Part shown: one piece after another, positions 17,294-25,260 of the stretch
Position numbering within the stretch: position 1 is the first letter of the stretch
Layout of the letters: every line of letters starts with the position of its first letter
Source of the DNA: Candidatus Schekmanbacteria bacterium
GTDB lineage: Bacteria > CSSED10-310 > JACPHN01
Direction: 5' to 3'
Assembly: GCA_016188575.1 (NCBI GenBank)
Contig: JACPHN010000043.1
Coordinates: 1 to 47,065, forward strand
DNA: 47,065 bases
Program-made: the position numbers and the translations under genes
The notes under the pieces: generated by a model
Seen by the model: only the letters and a program-made list of their open reading frames with translations
The model's database searches: none
What the model was told of the DNA's origin: nothing

Positions 17294-18751
17294 ATGCACT
17301 TCCTCAACCGCCACTCCGAACGCCTCCGACTCGACCGACTGCTCGCCAGATCCGACTCGGCCCTCGCCGTCATCTGCGGCCGCCGCCGCATCGGAAAGAC
17401 GCGACTCTTGCTCGAGTGGCGGGCGGTTCATGGCGGCATTTACTTCGTCGGGGATCAATCAACCGCCCCCATGCAGCGAGAGCAACTCTCGCGTGCCATC
17501 GAGGAGTCCTTCCCCGGCTTTGCAAGCGTGGTCTATCCGAGCTGGCGAAGCCTTCTCAGCCGACTTGCGCGCGAAGCTGCCGCCAGAAACTGGCGAGGCC
17601 CTCTCATTCTCGATGAAATCCCCTACCTCGTATCCACTTCGCCCGAGCTTCCAAGCGTCCTGCAAGCGTGGCTCGACACGGAAGCGCAACAGGCTCGCCT
17701 CATTGTTGCCATTGCGGGATCAAGTCAGCGCATGATGCAAGGCATCGTACTGGACCAGTCAGCTCCGCTCTATCAGCGCGCACGCGAAATCCTCGATCTG
17801 CAACCATTGCCGCCCGTCTGTCTGCACGACGCCTTCGCGGTTGGAGACGCCGCCGCATGTGTGCCGCTGTACGCCGCCTGGGGAGGCATCCCCAAATATT
17901 GGGAGCTCGCCGCGGATCTGGGCATGAATGTCTTCGATCAGCTCGAGCATCTGGTTCTCGATCCACTTGGCGCACTGCACAACGAGCCCAATACGTTGCT
18001 GTTCGAGGAGGATCCACCTGCCATCCACGCCCGGCCTCTGCTCGAAGCCATTGGTGCCGGCGCGCACCAGGTTTCGGAGATCGCCGCACGGATCGGCCGA
18101 CCAGCTACCGCGCTCTCCGAGCCCCTCGCTCGCCTCCAGGAGCTTGGGCTCGTGCGCCGCGAAGTGCCGTTTGGCAAAACTCCCCGCGGCACCAAGGTGA
18201 GTCTTTACCGCATCGACGATCCGTTTTGCCGGTTGTGGTTTCGCGTCGTCGCCGGAAACCGCGCCGCGCTCGTTTCGGGTACCAGGGCAACCCGCCTGCT
18301 GTGGCTCTCCCGACATTGGCCAAGCCTCGTTGCCGCTGCCTGGGAGGACTTGTGTCGTTCGGCCGTGGCGCGCCTCCCGCCAGATCATCCACTCGGTCGG
18401 CTCGGGCCTTGGATGCCGGCGTCGCGTTGGTGGGCAGGCCGCGGCGAGCATCCCCCAGGCCAACCCAGCGCAGAATGGGATCTTGTGGCAGACTCATGCA
18501 ATGCCGACCAGGCTCTTCTCGGAGAGGTCAAATGGCGAGAAACGCCACTTTCAGCCAAGGATCTCAGGCATGAAATCAATCGGCTGCGCAAGCGCGTGCG
18601 GCCGCTCCTTGGTCCCAATTATGCCGCTCGCTCGGTGCGATACGTTCTTTGTGTCCCGCAAATCGAAGATGACACCGAACTGGATGACACCGAACTGGAT
18701 GACACCTTCCTTCTAACAGCGGACGCCGTATTCTCTAGCTTCGGAACATGA
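17294..18751 (+). CDS. AAA family ATPase (archaeal-type ATPase with DUF234-like C-terminus)
   Basis: A 485-residue ATPase. It begins MHFLNRHSERLRLDRLL as in this family, then has Walker A CGRRRIGKT (about 32-40), Walker B LILDEIPYL (about 98-106) and sensor-like IAGSSQRMM (about 138-146). A middle winged-helix region (ISxIAARIGRPATALSEPLARLQELGLV) precedes the C-terminal DUF234-type nuclease-like part with EWDLVADS and LLGEVKWR, which resemble a PD-(D/E)xK core (D...ExK). Such stand-alone ATPases are common on mobile islands and their role is unclear. The C-terminal tail holds a 15-bp tandem repeat (18668-18706) encoding TELDD. The start at 17294 fits the family N-terminus; 17270 is a possible alternative. 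Confidence 0.75.
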   Translation: MHFLNRHSERLRLDRLLARSDSALAVICGRRRIGKTRLLLEWRAVHGGIYFVGDQSTAPMQREQLSRAIEESFPGFASVVYPSWRSLLSRLAREAAARNWRGPLILDEIPYLVSTSPELPSVLQAWLDTEAQQARLIVAIAGSSQRMMQGIVLDQSAPLYQRAREILDLQPLPPVCLHDAFAVGDAAACVPLYAAWGGIPKYWELAADLGMNVFDQLEHLVLDPLGALHNEPNTLLFEEDPPAIHARPLLEAIGAGAHQVSEIAARIGRPATALSEPLARLQELGLVRREVPFGKTPRGTKVSLYRIDDPFCRLWFRVVAGNRAALVSGTRATRLLWLSRHWPSLVAAAWEDLCRSAVARLPPDHPLGRLGPWMPASRWWAGRGEHPPGQPSAEWDLVADSCNADQALLGEVKWRETPLSAKDLRHEINRLRKRVRPLLGPNYAARSVRYVLCVPQIEDDTELDDTELDDTFLLTADAVFSSFGT

Positions 18752-19038
18752 CGAGCTGCCGGAGCACCGCCGCCACGTGTTCGCCGGCGGCCGGGGATCC
18801 CTCCGACCACCTCGATGGCAGGGGTCCTCCGGCGCGGCGGCACACAACCTGGCTTGTAGGTATCGGCCTCCTCATCGTTTCGACCACGCCTGGGTGCGCG
18901 GGCCTCCGGTCCGCTCTTCTGACGAGCCGTAAGCGTGCCAGCCGAGAGCCCGCGCACCCGGAAAGTCTCACGCCGTATCGAGCGAGCCCGGCCGAAACCA
19001 TGAACGAGGCCGAATAGAGCATGGTCCCTTCTCGCGGT
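18752..19038. other. intergenic stretch between convergent ATPase and Cmr operon
   Basis: A plus-strand open frame (18748-19017) could encode 89 residues with a hydrophobic stretch WLVGIGLLIVSTTPGC resembling a lipoprotein signal. It lacks a ribosome-binding site and overlaps the ATPase stop, so I do not call it a gene. No obvious bidirectional terminator hairpin with a T-run was found. Confidence 0.3.
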
Positions 19039-20118
19039 TCACCTGCGCATGGTGCGCCGGATCCACCCGGCGACAAGCTCGCACTGCGCCTCGCCGGATG
19101 CAGTGGTGTCGACCCGCAGGGGCAGCGCCAGATTGTCGACGGCGTACCGCACGGCGATGACGCCGTGGTCGGCGTCGAGCACCTTGACCGCGGGTCCGCC
19201 GTAGGCCGCGTCATCGTAGGCGACCCGGCTCACGCAGTCGGCGTCGCAAAGGCGCTTCACGAGCCGTTCCCAGCCGTGCGGCCGGTGGTGGTCAATCACC
19301 GAGATTCCGTCCTTCTCCCGCGGCAAGCGGTCGGCATCAGGTGGCCAGGTGGCGCGCGGACCGCTGTCCCGGCGCTCGCGCGCCGCCTGGTAAAGCATGT
19401 TGCCGGCGGCATTGAGGTAGGCGTGGCCATCGGCATCCTCTTCCACGAGCGGCCGCAGCTCGGGGTTCGCCCGCAGCCAGCTTGCCACCTCGCCGCTGCG
19501 CCGCGGCTCGCTGTCGATCCAGGTGAAGAAATCCTCGTGCCGCAGCACCTGATCGATATCCCAGGCGAGTGGGAGTCGCGGCAAGCAGACGATTTTGCGG
19601 AACATCTCGTGCAAATAGTAGACCTCGACGCCGAGCAAGGCGCCGAGCAGGTTGAGAAACGCGATCTCGGCCTTGAAGCCGCCGGTCGCGCAAAACACCG
19701 GCTCCTCCGCGGCTGCCCGCGCCTTCCTTACCTCCGCGATCGCCAGGTCCACGAAGTGGCGCAGGCCGCGCTGGACAAACTTGTCCTGCTGGTAGCCGAG
19801 CGCCTCGATCTCGCGCACCGCCGCCTCCGCGCAAGGCACGACAGCTTCGTAGTAGCGCGCGAGCCGGGCGGCGCAGAAGCGCCCCTCCGCCGTCCCCGAG
19901 CACAGCAGTGCCACGCGGTCGGGGCCGCCCACGTCCAGCGCGCTCAGCGTGTTGGATTCGGCACACGCCTTGACGGGGTCGGCCTTTTCGAGCCACGCGT
20001 CGACGACGGCGGCGTCCGGCAGCGGCCGGCCGTCGCGGACGTTCCAGCCGCCCCACGGGCGCTCCTCGCGGTTAGTGAGCAACGACGTGCCGACAGTCGC
20101 GATCAGTCTTCGGGGCAT
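19039..20118 (-). CDS. APE2256/TIGR02619-type CARF protein of the Cmr operon
   Basis: A 359-residue protein. The N-terminal CARF domain has ATVGTSLLTN (7-16) for ligand loop one, LLCSGTAEGR (71-80), and CATGGFKAEIAFLNLLGA (143-160) for the second motif, diagnostic of the APE2256/TIGR02619 group. A winged-helix-like linker follows. The last 110 residues (HHRPHGWERLVKRL, then GVIAVRYAVDNLALPLRVDTT) form an effector region I cannot name with confidence; strand spacing is compatible with a RelE-like fold. Last gene of the Cmr operon; its start overlaps the cmr6 stop by 16 bases. It is expected to be activated by cyclic oligoadenylate from the Cas10 of this operon. A dead copy of its N-terminus lies at 44175-44296. 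Confidence 0.8.
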   Translation of the reverse strand: MPRRLIATVGTSLLTNREERPWGGWNVRDGRPLPDAAVVDAWLEKADPVKACAESNTLSALDVGGPDRVALLCSGTAEGRFCAARLARYYEAVVPCAEAAVREIEALGYQQDKFVQRGLRHFVDLAIAEVRKARAAAEEPVFCATGGFKAEIAFLNLLGALLGVEVYYLHEMFRKIVCLPRLPLAWDIDQVLRHEDFFTWIDSEPRRSGEVASWLRANPELRPLVEEDADGHAYLNAAGNMLYQAARERRDSGPRATWPPDADRLPREKDGISVIDHHRPHGWERLVKRLCDADCVSRVAYDDAAYGGPAVKVLDADHGVIAVRYAVDNLALPLRVDTTASGEAQCELVAGWIRRTMRR

Positions 20119-21560
20119 GGCGGGCTCCCTTCGAGGCGCACGGCCTTGAGCTTTTTCTTCGCCGAACCGACCAGGTCCGCCAGCACCATGACCGGATGGT
20201 CGCGGGTCGCGGCGTCGAGGGCTGCCCGGGTAGCCGCATCGATGTCGACGTCCTTCTCGTTTCGGCTCACCACGCTGCCCTCATATTCCACGTTCACCGT
20301 GGGCCGCTTCTTGTCGTCCTTGCCAGGCCAGGCCGGCAGCTTCAGCACCAAAATCCCCGCCTTGGCCGGGGCAACTGGAAAATAAACAAGCTGCGCGCCG
20401 AAGCCGCCCGGCAGCTTCAGCACCGAAATCCCCGCCTTGGCCGGCGCTGTCTTCGGGGCCTCGGCGGTGGCCGGCGCCGCTTCCGCCGTCGCCGGCGCCG
20501 CCGCAACCGTGGGGATCAGCCCGATCTCGCGGCAAAACGCCTGCGTCTCCTTGTCCTGCTTCTTCGCCCACGGCCCCCAGAACTCGGGATCCTTGTCACG
20601 CAGCCTCTCCGCCGCCTCGCGCACGTCCTCCGCCTTCACCCCTTGCTTGAGCGCGTCCCGCAGCTTCTCGACGTGCTGCTTCGCCGTCCCCGCGCCGTGG
20701 TGCTGGCCGGCCAGCGCCAGGAGCTCGGTCCGCCGCCGATCCACCAGCGCCTGCCGCGCCGCTCGCGACGCCTCCTCCTTCTTTTCCTCCTCCGACAGCC
20801 GCGGCACGAGCTTCATTCGCCCATAGCCGGCCGCCGTCTTGGCCCCGATGCCGTCCCTCTCGAGCCCGATTCGCAGCCACTCCGCCGCCGCCTCGACCCA
20901 GGCCGCGGGTCCCGAGATCGCCACCAGGTAGCTTCCCGACGCCGTCGCGAAAGCCACCGGGTTGGGCTCGTCCCAGTCCGCCGGGGCCGCGTTGCCGCCG
21001 CCGTAGTAGTCGACGTGGTGCACGGTCATGATGTCGAGCGCCACCGGCAACCGCTTCTCGCCCCCGCCCGGGATCCACCACGCATCGTGAAACGTGACGA
21101 TCCCGGCAACCGTCGTGTCGCCGAACATCTCCCGATGGTCGGCCGCCTCGCCGTGGCGGCGGGCGGTGGCCGCCGCCAGGCCCTTCAGCGCGCTGCCCGG
21201 CAGCACGGGCACGCCCCAGGTGTGCTGCAGCGCCAGGTTCGTCTCCCGCACCGACTGCGTGCCCAGGCCGATGATCAGCCGCCCGCGCGGCGCCTCCGCA
21301 TGCCACACCCGCGTCACGCCGCCCGTCACCCCCCCGTCGAGCATCCGCAGCTCTTGCTCGCGCTTCTGCAGCGCCTCCCGGTAGCCGTCCGGCACCTCGA
21401 TTTTCCCCGCGTCCTCGATTAGCTTGCGGATCGCCTGCTTGTCCTGGTCGCTCTCGCCCGCCATGACCCGCAGGTACTTGTCGAGCCACAACCCGGCGTG
21501 CGCCGTGGCATCCCATGCACCGCATTTCTCTAGCACCTCGCGCCGGCCGTCAGTCGCCAT
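20103..21560 (-). CDS. cmr6: Type III-B RAMP Cmr6 with long C-terminal extension
   Basis: A 485-residue protein. The Cas7-like RAMP core has GLGTQSVRETNLALQHTWG (98-116), the glycine-rich loop LPGSALKG (120-127) and a late GAKTAAGYGRM (239-249). These are Cmr6 signatures; the subunit caps the 3' end of the crRNA backbone. Ordinary Cmr6 ends soon after that motif. Here about 235 further residues follow: a charged helix, an Ala/Pro linker with two APAKAGI repeats (about 386 and 410), and a terminal domain with VNVEYEGSVV and VMVLADLVGSAKKKLKAV. The repeats come from a duplicated DNA segment (about 20341-20370 and 20411-20440). It overlaps cmr5 by 11 bases at its start. The role of the extension is unknown. 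Confidence 0.9.
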   Translation of the reverse strand: MATDGRREVLEKCGAWDATAHAGLWLDKYLRVMAGESDQDKQAIRKLIEDAGKIEVPDGYREALQKREQELRMLDGGVTGGVTRVWHAEAPRGRLIIGLGTQSVRETNLALQHTWGVPVLPGSALKGLAAATARRHGEAADHREMFGDTTVAGIVTFHDAWWIPGGGEKRLPVALDIMTVHHVDYYGGGNAAPADWDEPNPVAFATASGSYLVAISGPAAWVEAAAEWLRIGLERDGIGAKTAAGYGRMKLVPRLSEEEKKEEASRAARQALVDRRRTELLALAGQHHGAGTAKQHVEKLRDALKQGVKAEDVREAAERLRDKDPEFWGPWAKKQDKETQAFCREIGLIPTVAAAPATAEAAPATAEAPKTAPAKAGISVLKLPGGFGAQLVYFPVAPAKAGILVLKLPAWPGKDDKKRPTVNVEYEGSVVSRNEKDVDIDAATRAALDAATRDHPVMVLADLVGSAKKKLKAVRLEGSPPCPED

Positions 21561-21945
21561 CGTCGGACTCCCCCGCCTCGATCTTCAGCTCGCCCTGGAC
21601 GAATCGCCGGTACCATGTCACGCACGCGAGCGCCTCCTGCGTGAGGTGAAGATAACGCCTCAGCTCCGCCCCCCGGACCGCCTCGAGCAACGTGGCCGGG
21701 TCCTCGATCCTCGCGTCGACCCGCGCGAGCTGCCTGGCGAGATGCTCGAGCAGCTTCAGTTGGTTCTGGTCCTTGCGCGAGGCGACGAAATGGAGCGCCT
21801 GGCTCAACCCCGCCGAGCGCAACAGCGCGGGCATTGCGTGCACCATGGTGGCGTATTTCCTGCGCCCCGCCTCGTTGTTCCCGTTCTTCACCTCCTGTAC
21901 GTGCGCGAACGCGAGCCGCGCGCGTTCCTGGTCGAGCATGGCCAT
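21550..21945 (-). CDS. cmr5: Type III-B small subunit Cmr5 (Cas11)
   Basis: A 131-residue, almost entirely helical protein, the usual size of Cmr5. It begins MAMLDQERARLAFAHVQEV, the family N-terminus, followed by KYATMVHAMPALLRSAGLSQAL. The start at 21945 is preferred over 21972 because GGAGGGA precedes it closely and the longer version would only read through the end of cmr4. Cmr5 forms the inner filament of the Cmr complex beside Cmr4 and helps to position target RNA. It lies between cmr4 (2-base gap) and cmr6 (11-base overlap). Confidence 0.92.
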   Translation of the reverse strand: MAMLDQERARLAFAHVQEVKNGNNEAGRRKYATMVHAMPALLRSAGLSQALHFVASRKDQNQLKLLEHLARQLARVDARIEDPATLLEAVRGAELRRYLHLTQEALACVTWYRRFVQGELKIEAGESDDGD

Positions 21946-21947
21946 GG

Positions 21948-22826
21948 TTATCCCTCCATTCGCATGCGGCACAGGCCGCGGCCGACCGTCGCGTTACCTC
22001 CTACCTGAATGGCCTTCCGGCAGGCGATGTCCCGCACCCGTTCCAGCAGCTTCGCCGCGTCGGGCGCCGCGCCGTTCTTTCCGGGCACCGGGGTGGCCAC
22101 CACCAGCCCGACCAGGACGCTTTCCACCGGCAGCGCCTCCTCGGTCCACAGCGCGCCGGGTGCCACGGTCTTGGTCTCGGTGTCGAGCCGGATGCGGGCG
22201 GTGATCTCGGTCGCCGTCTGCAGCAGCACCGCCATCACGTCGTCGTGGATGACGCAGACGCGCGCGGCGAAGTGTTTTCGCTCCTCGTCCTTGTCCTTGT
22301 CCGTGCCGCACAGCCGCTTCGCGAGCTCGTCCGCGAAAGACCGCACCTCCTTCCTCTCGACAGCGGCAAAGTCCAGGTCCTCGAAGATTACCCGATCGCC
22401 CTCTCTCAGGCGCGTGCCGGTCACCCACGCCTCCCCCTCGCGCGGTTCGCCGGGCAGGCGTGCCAGGTCCTCGATGCCAGCGGCGCACGCATCGCGATGC
22501 AAGCGGCGCAGCAGCAGCGGCGAGGTGACCCAGGCGAAGGTCCCGCGCAGGCTGCGGACCGGGAGGAAGGCGAGCAGCGCATCCCCGAACTGGACGCTGC
22601 CGGCGTGATCGGCGGCGTTCTCCGTGTCGGGCCCGAACACCGCGAGGTGTAGCGCATCCACTTCGCCATCGGCGGCGCGCAGCACACCCTTGATGCTGGA
22701 GCCGGGAATCAGCGGCACCCCGGTCGCACGCTCGCGCGCGATCGGCAGGTCGATGCCGCCGATCGCCTGCCCGGTGCCGCAGTGGATGGGGGAGAGAGCA
22801 TGGACGATGAGTAGGCGAGCGTTCAT
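21948..22826 (-). CDS. cmr4: Type III-B backbone RNase subunit Cmr4 (Cas7)
   Basis: A 292-residue RAMP. The N-terminus has HCGTGQAIGGIDLPIARERATG (15-36). Asp26 sits in the loop position of the catalytic Asp of other Cmr4 proteins, which cuts target RNA at 6-nt intervals. The glycine-rich PLIPGSSIKGVLR (38-50) follows. The C-terminus ends with IQVGGNATVGRGLCRMR, also characteristic. Length and motifs are all in place, so target-RNA cleavage should be intact. Its start overlaps the cmr1 stop by four bases (ATGA). Confidence 0.95.
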   Translation of the reverse strand: MNARLLIVHALSPIHCGTGQAIGGIDLPIARERATGVPLIPGSSIKGVLRAADGEVDALHLAVFGPDTENAADHAGSVQFGDALLAFLPVRSLRGTFAWVTSPLLLRRLHRDACAAGIEDLARLPGEPREGEAWVTGTRLREGDRVIFEDLDFAAVERKEVRSFADELAKRLCGTDKDKDEERKHFAARVCVIHDDVMAVLLQTATEITARIRLDTETKTVAPGALWTEEALPVESVLVGLVVATPVPGKNGAAPDAAKLLERVRDIACRKAIQVGGNATVGRGLCRMRMEG

Positions 22827-24079
22827 TGGATCTCCTCGAGAAAGCGCTGGATGGGGTCGGTAAAAACCTTGTCGCCCTTCACCAGCGGCGATGGGCGGCC
22901 GTTTGCACCCAGGCCACGCGCCTCTGCGTCCGTCAGTCGCGTCTTCACTCGCGTCTTCACTTCGTCGTCGCCGAGCACGACCGCGGCGGGCGCCGGGTGC
23001 ACGAGCACGACGGCCATGGCGCGAACGGCGCCGTCGCCGGCGTGCGGTCGCAGGATGAGCCGCGAGGCCAGGCGGCCGTGGTCTTGGGGGAGCAGCGTGC
23101 TATCTTTCGGATCGCCGGCCTTGAGGTCCTTGAAATGAAAGATGATGGGCATGCCGAAGGCGGCGCGCGGGAAGGCGTCGACGATCGTCACCGGTTGGCC
23201 GTGAGCGCGGCAGGATTGGCCGGTCAGCTTGCGAATGGCGTCGGCCTCCGGCCAGTAGGAGCGCCCCGGGTGATTTCCGGCTCCGGACTCGGGGCCGGGC
23301 TTGCGTCCCATTGCCCCTTGGCGCAGCTCACGCAGCTTTCCGAGCAGAAAGTCCAGCGCTTTTCGCCCGTCAACCCAGTTTTTCGTGCCCCACACCGCCC
23401 CGTCCTCACGGCGGGCCGGCAGGTGGGGCCACGGGACGTCGCCGGCGTCGCGCACGAAATCGCGCCATCCCTCGTCGATCGTCGCCACTGCGGGCGCTCC
23501 CTTCTGTTGGATCGCGCCAAACCCGCGCCTCGTGCGGCCGCCGAGCCCCCCGAAATGGGTCCACGCCCACACCGCCGCGTTCACATCATTCGCAAGCGCT
23601 TCGGGATAGCGCAGCGAGATTTCCCATTCGCCATCGTAGGTGTGCAGCACGCCGTGGAGATTCTCGTCTTGGCCCCGAAGCGGAAAGGCTCCGTAGGCGA
23701 GCGCCTCGCAGCCTTTGACAGCGCCGAATTTTCCCTCGAGTACCGGGAGCGACGCGGGTCGCGCGGGCTGCCTGACGACCGTCACCACAAGCGGGCTCGG
23801 CGTCGTCACCGATCCGAAGACGAGCTCCTCGTTCGCGCGAAGCTCCGCGACGTCCCGGCAGCAGCGCGGGTTGCAGGCGCGCCACCAGAAGCGCAGTTGC
23901 CCGCGGATCGAGGCGACGCGGACCGGGGTAATCGGGTCGTAGGGTTTGCGCGCGCCGTCGATGGCGACGCCGCCGCCGAATACGGGAGTCAGGAAGCAGT
24001 AGCGGTAGAGATGCGGCGCGGGAGTAAGCGTCGTCACTTCCGGCACCAGGCCGGGATCGCGGGATGGAGGTGTTCTCAT
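22823..24079 (-). CDS. cmr1: Type III-B RAMP Cmr1
   Basis: A 418-residue protein. The N-terminal RAMP motif VASIRGQLRFWWRACNP (55-71) is typical of Cmr1, which caps the 3' end of the Cmr complex. Later segments are FGSVTTPSPLVVTV, a glycine-rich GGLGGRTRRGFGAI and the C-terminal HGRLASRLILRPH. The ATG at 24079 overlaps the cmr3 stop as ATGA. A longer open frame extends upstream but only mirrors cmr3, so it was rejected. The stop overlaps cmr4 in the same way. A decayed paralogue lies at 1890-2090. Confidence 0.93.
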   Translation of the reverse strand: MRTPPSRDPGLVPEVTTLTPAPHLYRYCFLTPVFGGGVAIDGARKPYDPITPVRVASIRGQLRFWWRACNPRCCRDVAELRANEELVFGSVTTPSPLVVTVVRQPARPASLPVLEGKFGAVKGCEALAYGAFPLRGQDENLHGVLHTYDGEWEISLRYPEALANDVNAAVWAWTHFGGLGGRTRRGFGAIQQKGAPAVATIDEGWRDFVRDAGDVPWPHLPARREDGAVWGTKNWVDGRKALDFLLGKLRELRQGAMGRKPGPESGAGNHPGRSYWPEADAIRKLTGQSCRAHGQPVTIVDAFPRAAFGMPIIFHFKDLKAGDPKDSTLLPQDHGRLASRLILRPHAGDGAVRAMAVVLVHPAPAAVVLGDDEVKTRVKTRLTDAEARGLGANGRPSPLVKGDKVFTDPIQRFLEEIQ

Positions 24080-25260
24080 GCGCCGACTCCGATGGCGGCG
24101 AGCCCGAAACCGTCTCTGCGGTCCTGCTCGCCGTCGCTGATGTTGCTCATCCACATCTGTTGCGCCCACCGCACGCGGTCGTCCGGGCGGCCGTGCAGGT
24201 CGAGCCAGTAGACGCTGCCCGCGCTGGCGGCGCGGCGTGTCGCCTTCGGCCGACGGGTCTCGAAGTCCCACCCGGAGACGGTCTCGGGCCGCGGCACGCA
24301 CGCCGCCACGAGTCGGGGCGTGACGCCGTGGCGTGGGGCGAGCAACTGTTCGCCCGCCGCTCCGGGCCGCCATCCGGCATAAAACAGCGCGGGCGTCAGG
24401 AGCACGAGGCGCACCCGCGCTGCCTCCCCGCGCTGCTTCTTCAGCCAGTCTCGAACCGGTTCGGGCATCCGCGGCAGCTCGAGCTCGGTCGCCCGGTGCC
24501 ACTGCACCAGCCGCCGCTCGCCCCCCGCGGGTGCCATCCCCTCGCGAACCGCGCGCCGCCTCCCCGCGATCTCCGTCTCGGGCACGTCGACGAGCAGCGC
24601 CAGCGGGCGAGCCGCCCCCCAATTCACCTCCCCTCGCCTGCGCTGGGAGGTAGGAGGGGCCGCGAAGCGGAGCCCCACGGTCTCGAACAGCATGCCTTCC
24701 GCCGCCGTCCCGCTCGGCCCGATCGCGACGTGCACCCGGTTTTCGGACGGCAGCGGTCTGATGCCTTCGCGGACAACGGCCGCGGCGTCGAGGCTACCGG
24801 GCGCTGCCAGCCACTGCGCGAAGTGTGCCCATCGCCACCACGCTGGCAGCTCCCGCGGGCCCTTGCCCGGCGGTGCCTCCCCGGCAGGGAGCCCCACGAG
24901 CTGCAGCCCGCCGATGTCGTCGGTCGCGGCACCGTCCGGCAGCTCGATGGGGCGCACCGACCGCGCCTCGATTCGCCCGTTGCGCGCCAGCAACTGGCAA
25001 TCCCGCGGCGCGGGCGCGAGCGCCTCGTTGGCCTCCGGGTCGGCCAGCAACGGCCCTCGTATGCCCGCCAGACGCAGCTCGTCGAGGTGTCCACCGAGCG
25101 CGAACGCACCGTCCTCGTCCGCGCCGAGCCGCGTCCGCGCCAGCCCCGCAACCGTGGACGGGTAGGGAAACGGGATGGTCCGGCTCTCGCTACGCCCGCG
25201 GTTCGGCCGGCCGTCGCGGACGACCAGCGGGTCGCGCGGTTCGATGAACCATAAGGTCAT
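24076..25260 (-). CDS. cmr3: Type III-B RAMP Cmr3 (Cas5-like)
   Basis: A 394-residue protein. The N-terminus IEPRDPLVVRDGRPN (6-20) and FPYPSTVAGLART are Cmr3 hallmarks; the C-terminal part has ETVSGWDFETRRPKATRRA and YWLDLHG. Cmr3 holds the 5' tag of the crRNA next to Cas10. The insertion APPTSQRRRGEVNWGA (about residues 200-216) is encoded by a copy of the dispersed palindromic element and interrupts an otherwise conserved region without breaking the frame. It starts with a four-base overlap on the cas10 stop. Confidence 0.93.
   Translation of the reverse strand: MTLWFIEPRDPLVVRDGRPNRGRSESRTIPFPYPSTVAGLARTRLGADEDGAFALGGHLDELRLAGIRGPLLADPEANEALAPAPRDCQLLARNGRIEARSVRPIELPDGAATDDIGGLQLVGLPAGEAPPGKGPRELPAWWRWAHFAQWLAAPGSLDAAAVVREGIRPLPSENRVHVAIGPSGTAAEGMLFETVGLRFAAPPTSQRRRGEVNWGAARPLALLVDVPETEIAGRRRAVREGMAPAGGERRLVQWHRATELELPRMPEPVRDWLKKQRGEAARVRLVLLTPALFYAGWRPGAAGEQLLAPRHGVTPRLVAACVPRPETVSGWDFETRRPKATRRAASAGSVYWLDLHGRPDDRVRWAQQMWMSNISDGEQDRRDGFGLAAIGVGA
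24626..24659 (-). repeat. dispersed palindromic element inserted in frame within cmr3
   Basis: CACCTCCCCTCGCCTGCGC followed by TGGGAGGTAGGAGGGG is a degenerate copy of the palindromic element. It is translated on the minus strand as PTSQRRRGEV inside Cmr3. Confidence 0.5.

Noticed and set aside
18748-19017. 89-residue plus-strand frame with a lipoprotein-like segment
   Set aside because: No ribosome-binding site, overlaps the ATPase end, no homology pattern recognised.
22823-24622. 599-residue version of Cmr1
   Set aside because: The first 180 residues only mirror cmr3 and are low-complexity; the ATGA-coupled start at 24079 fits the family.
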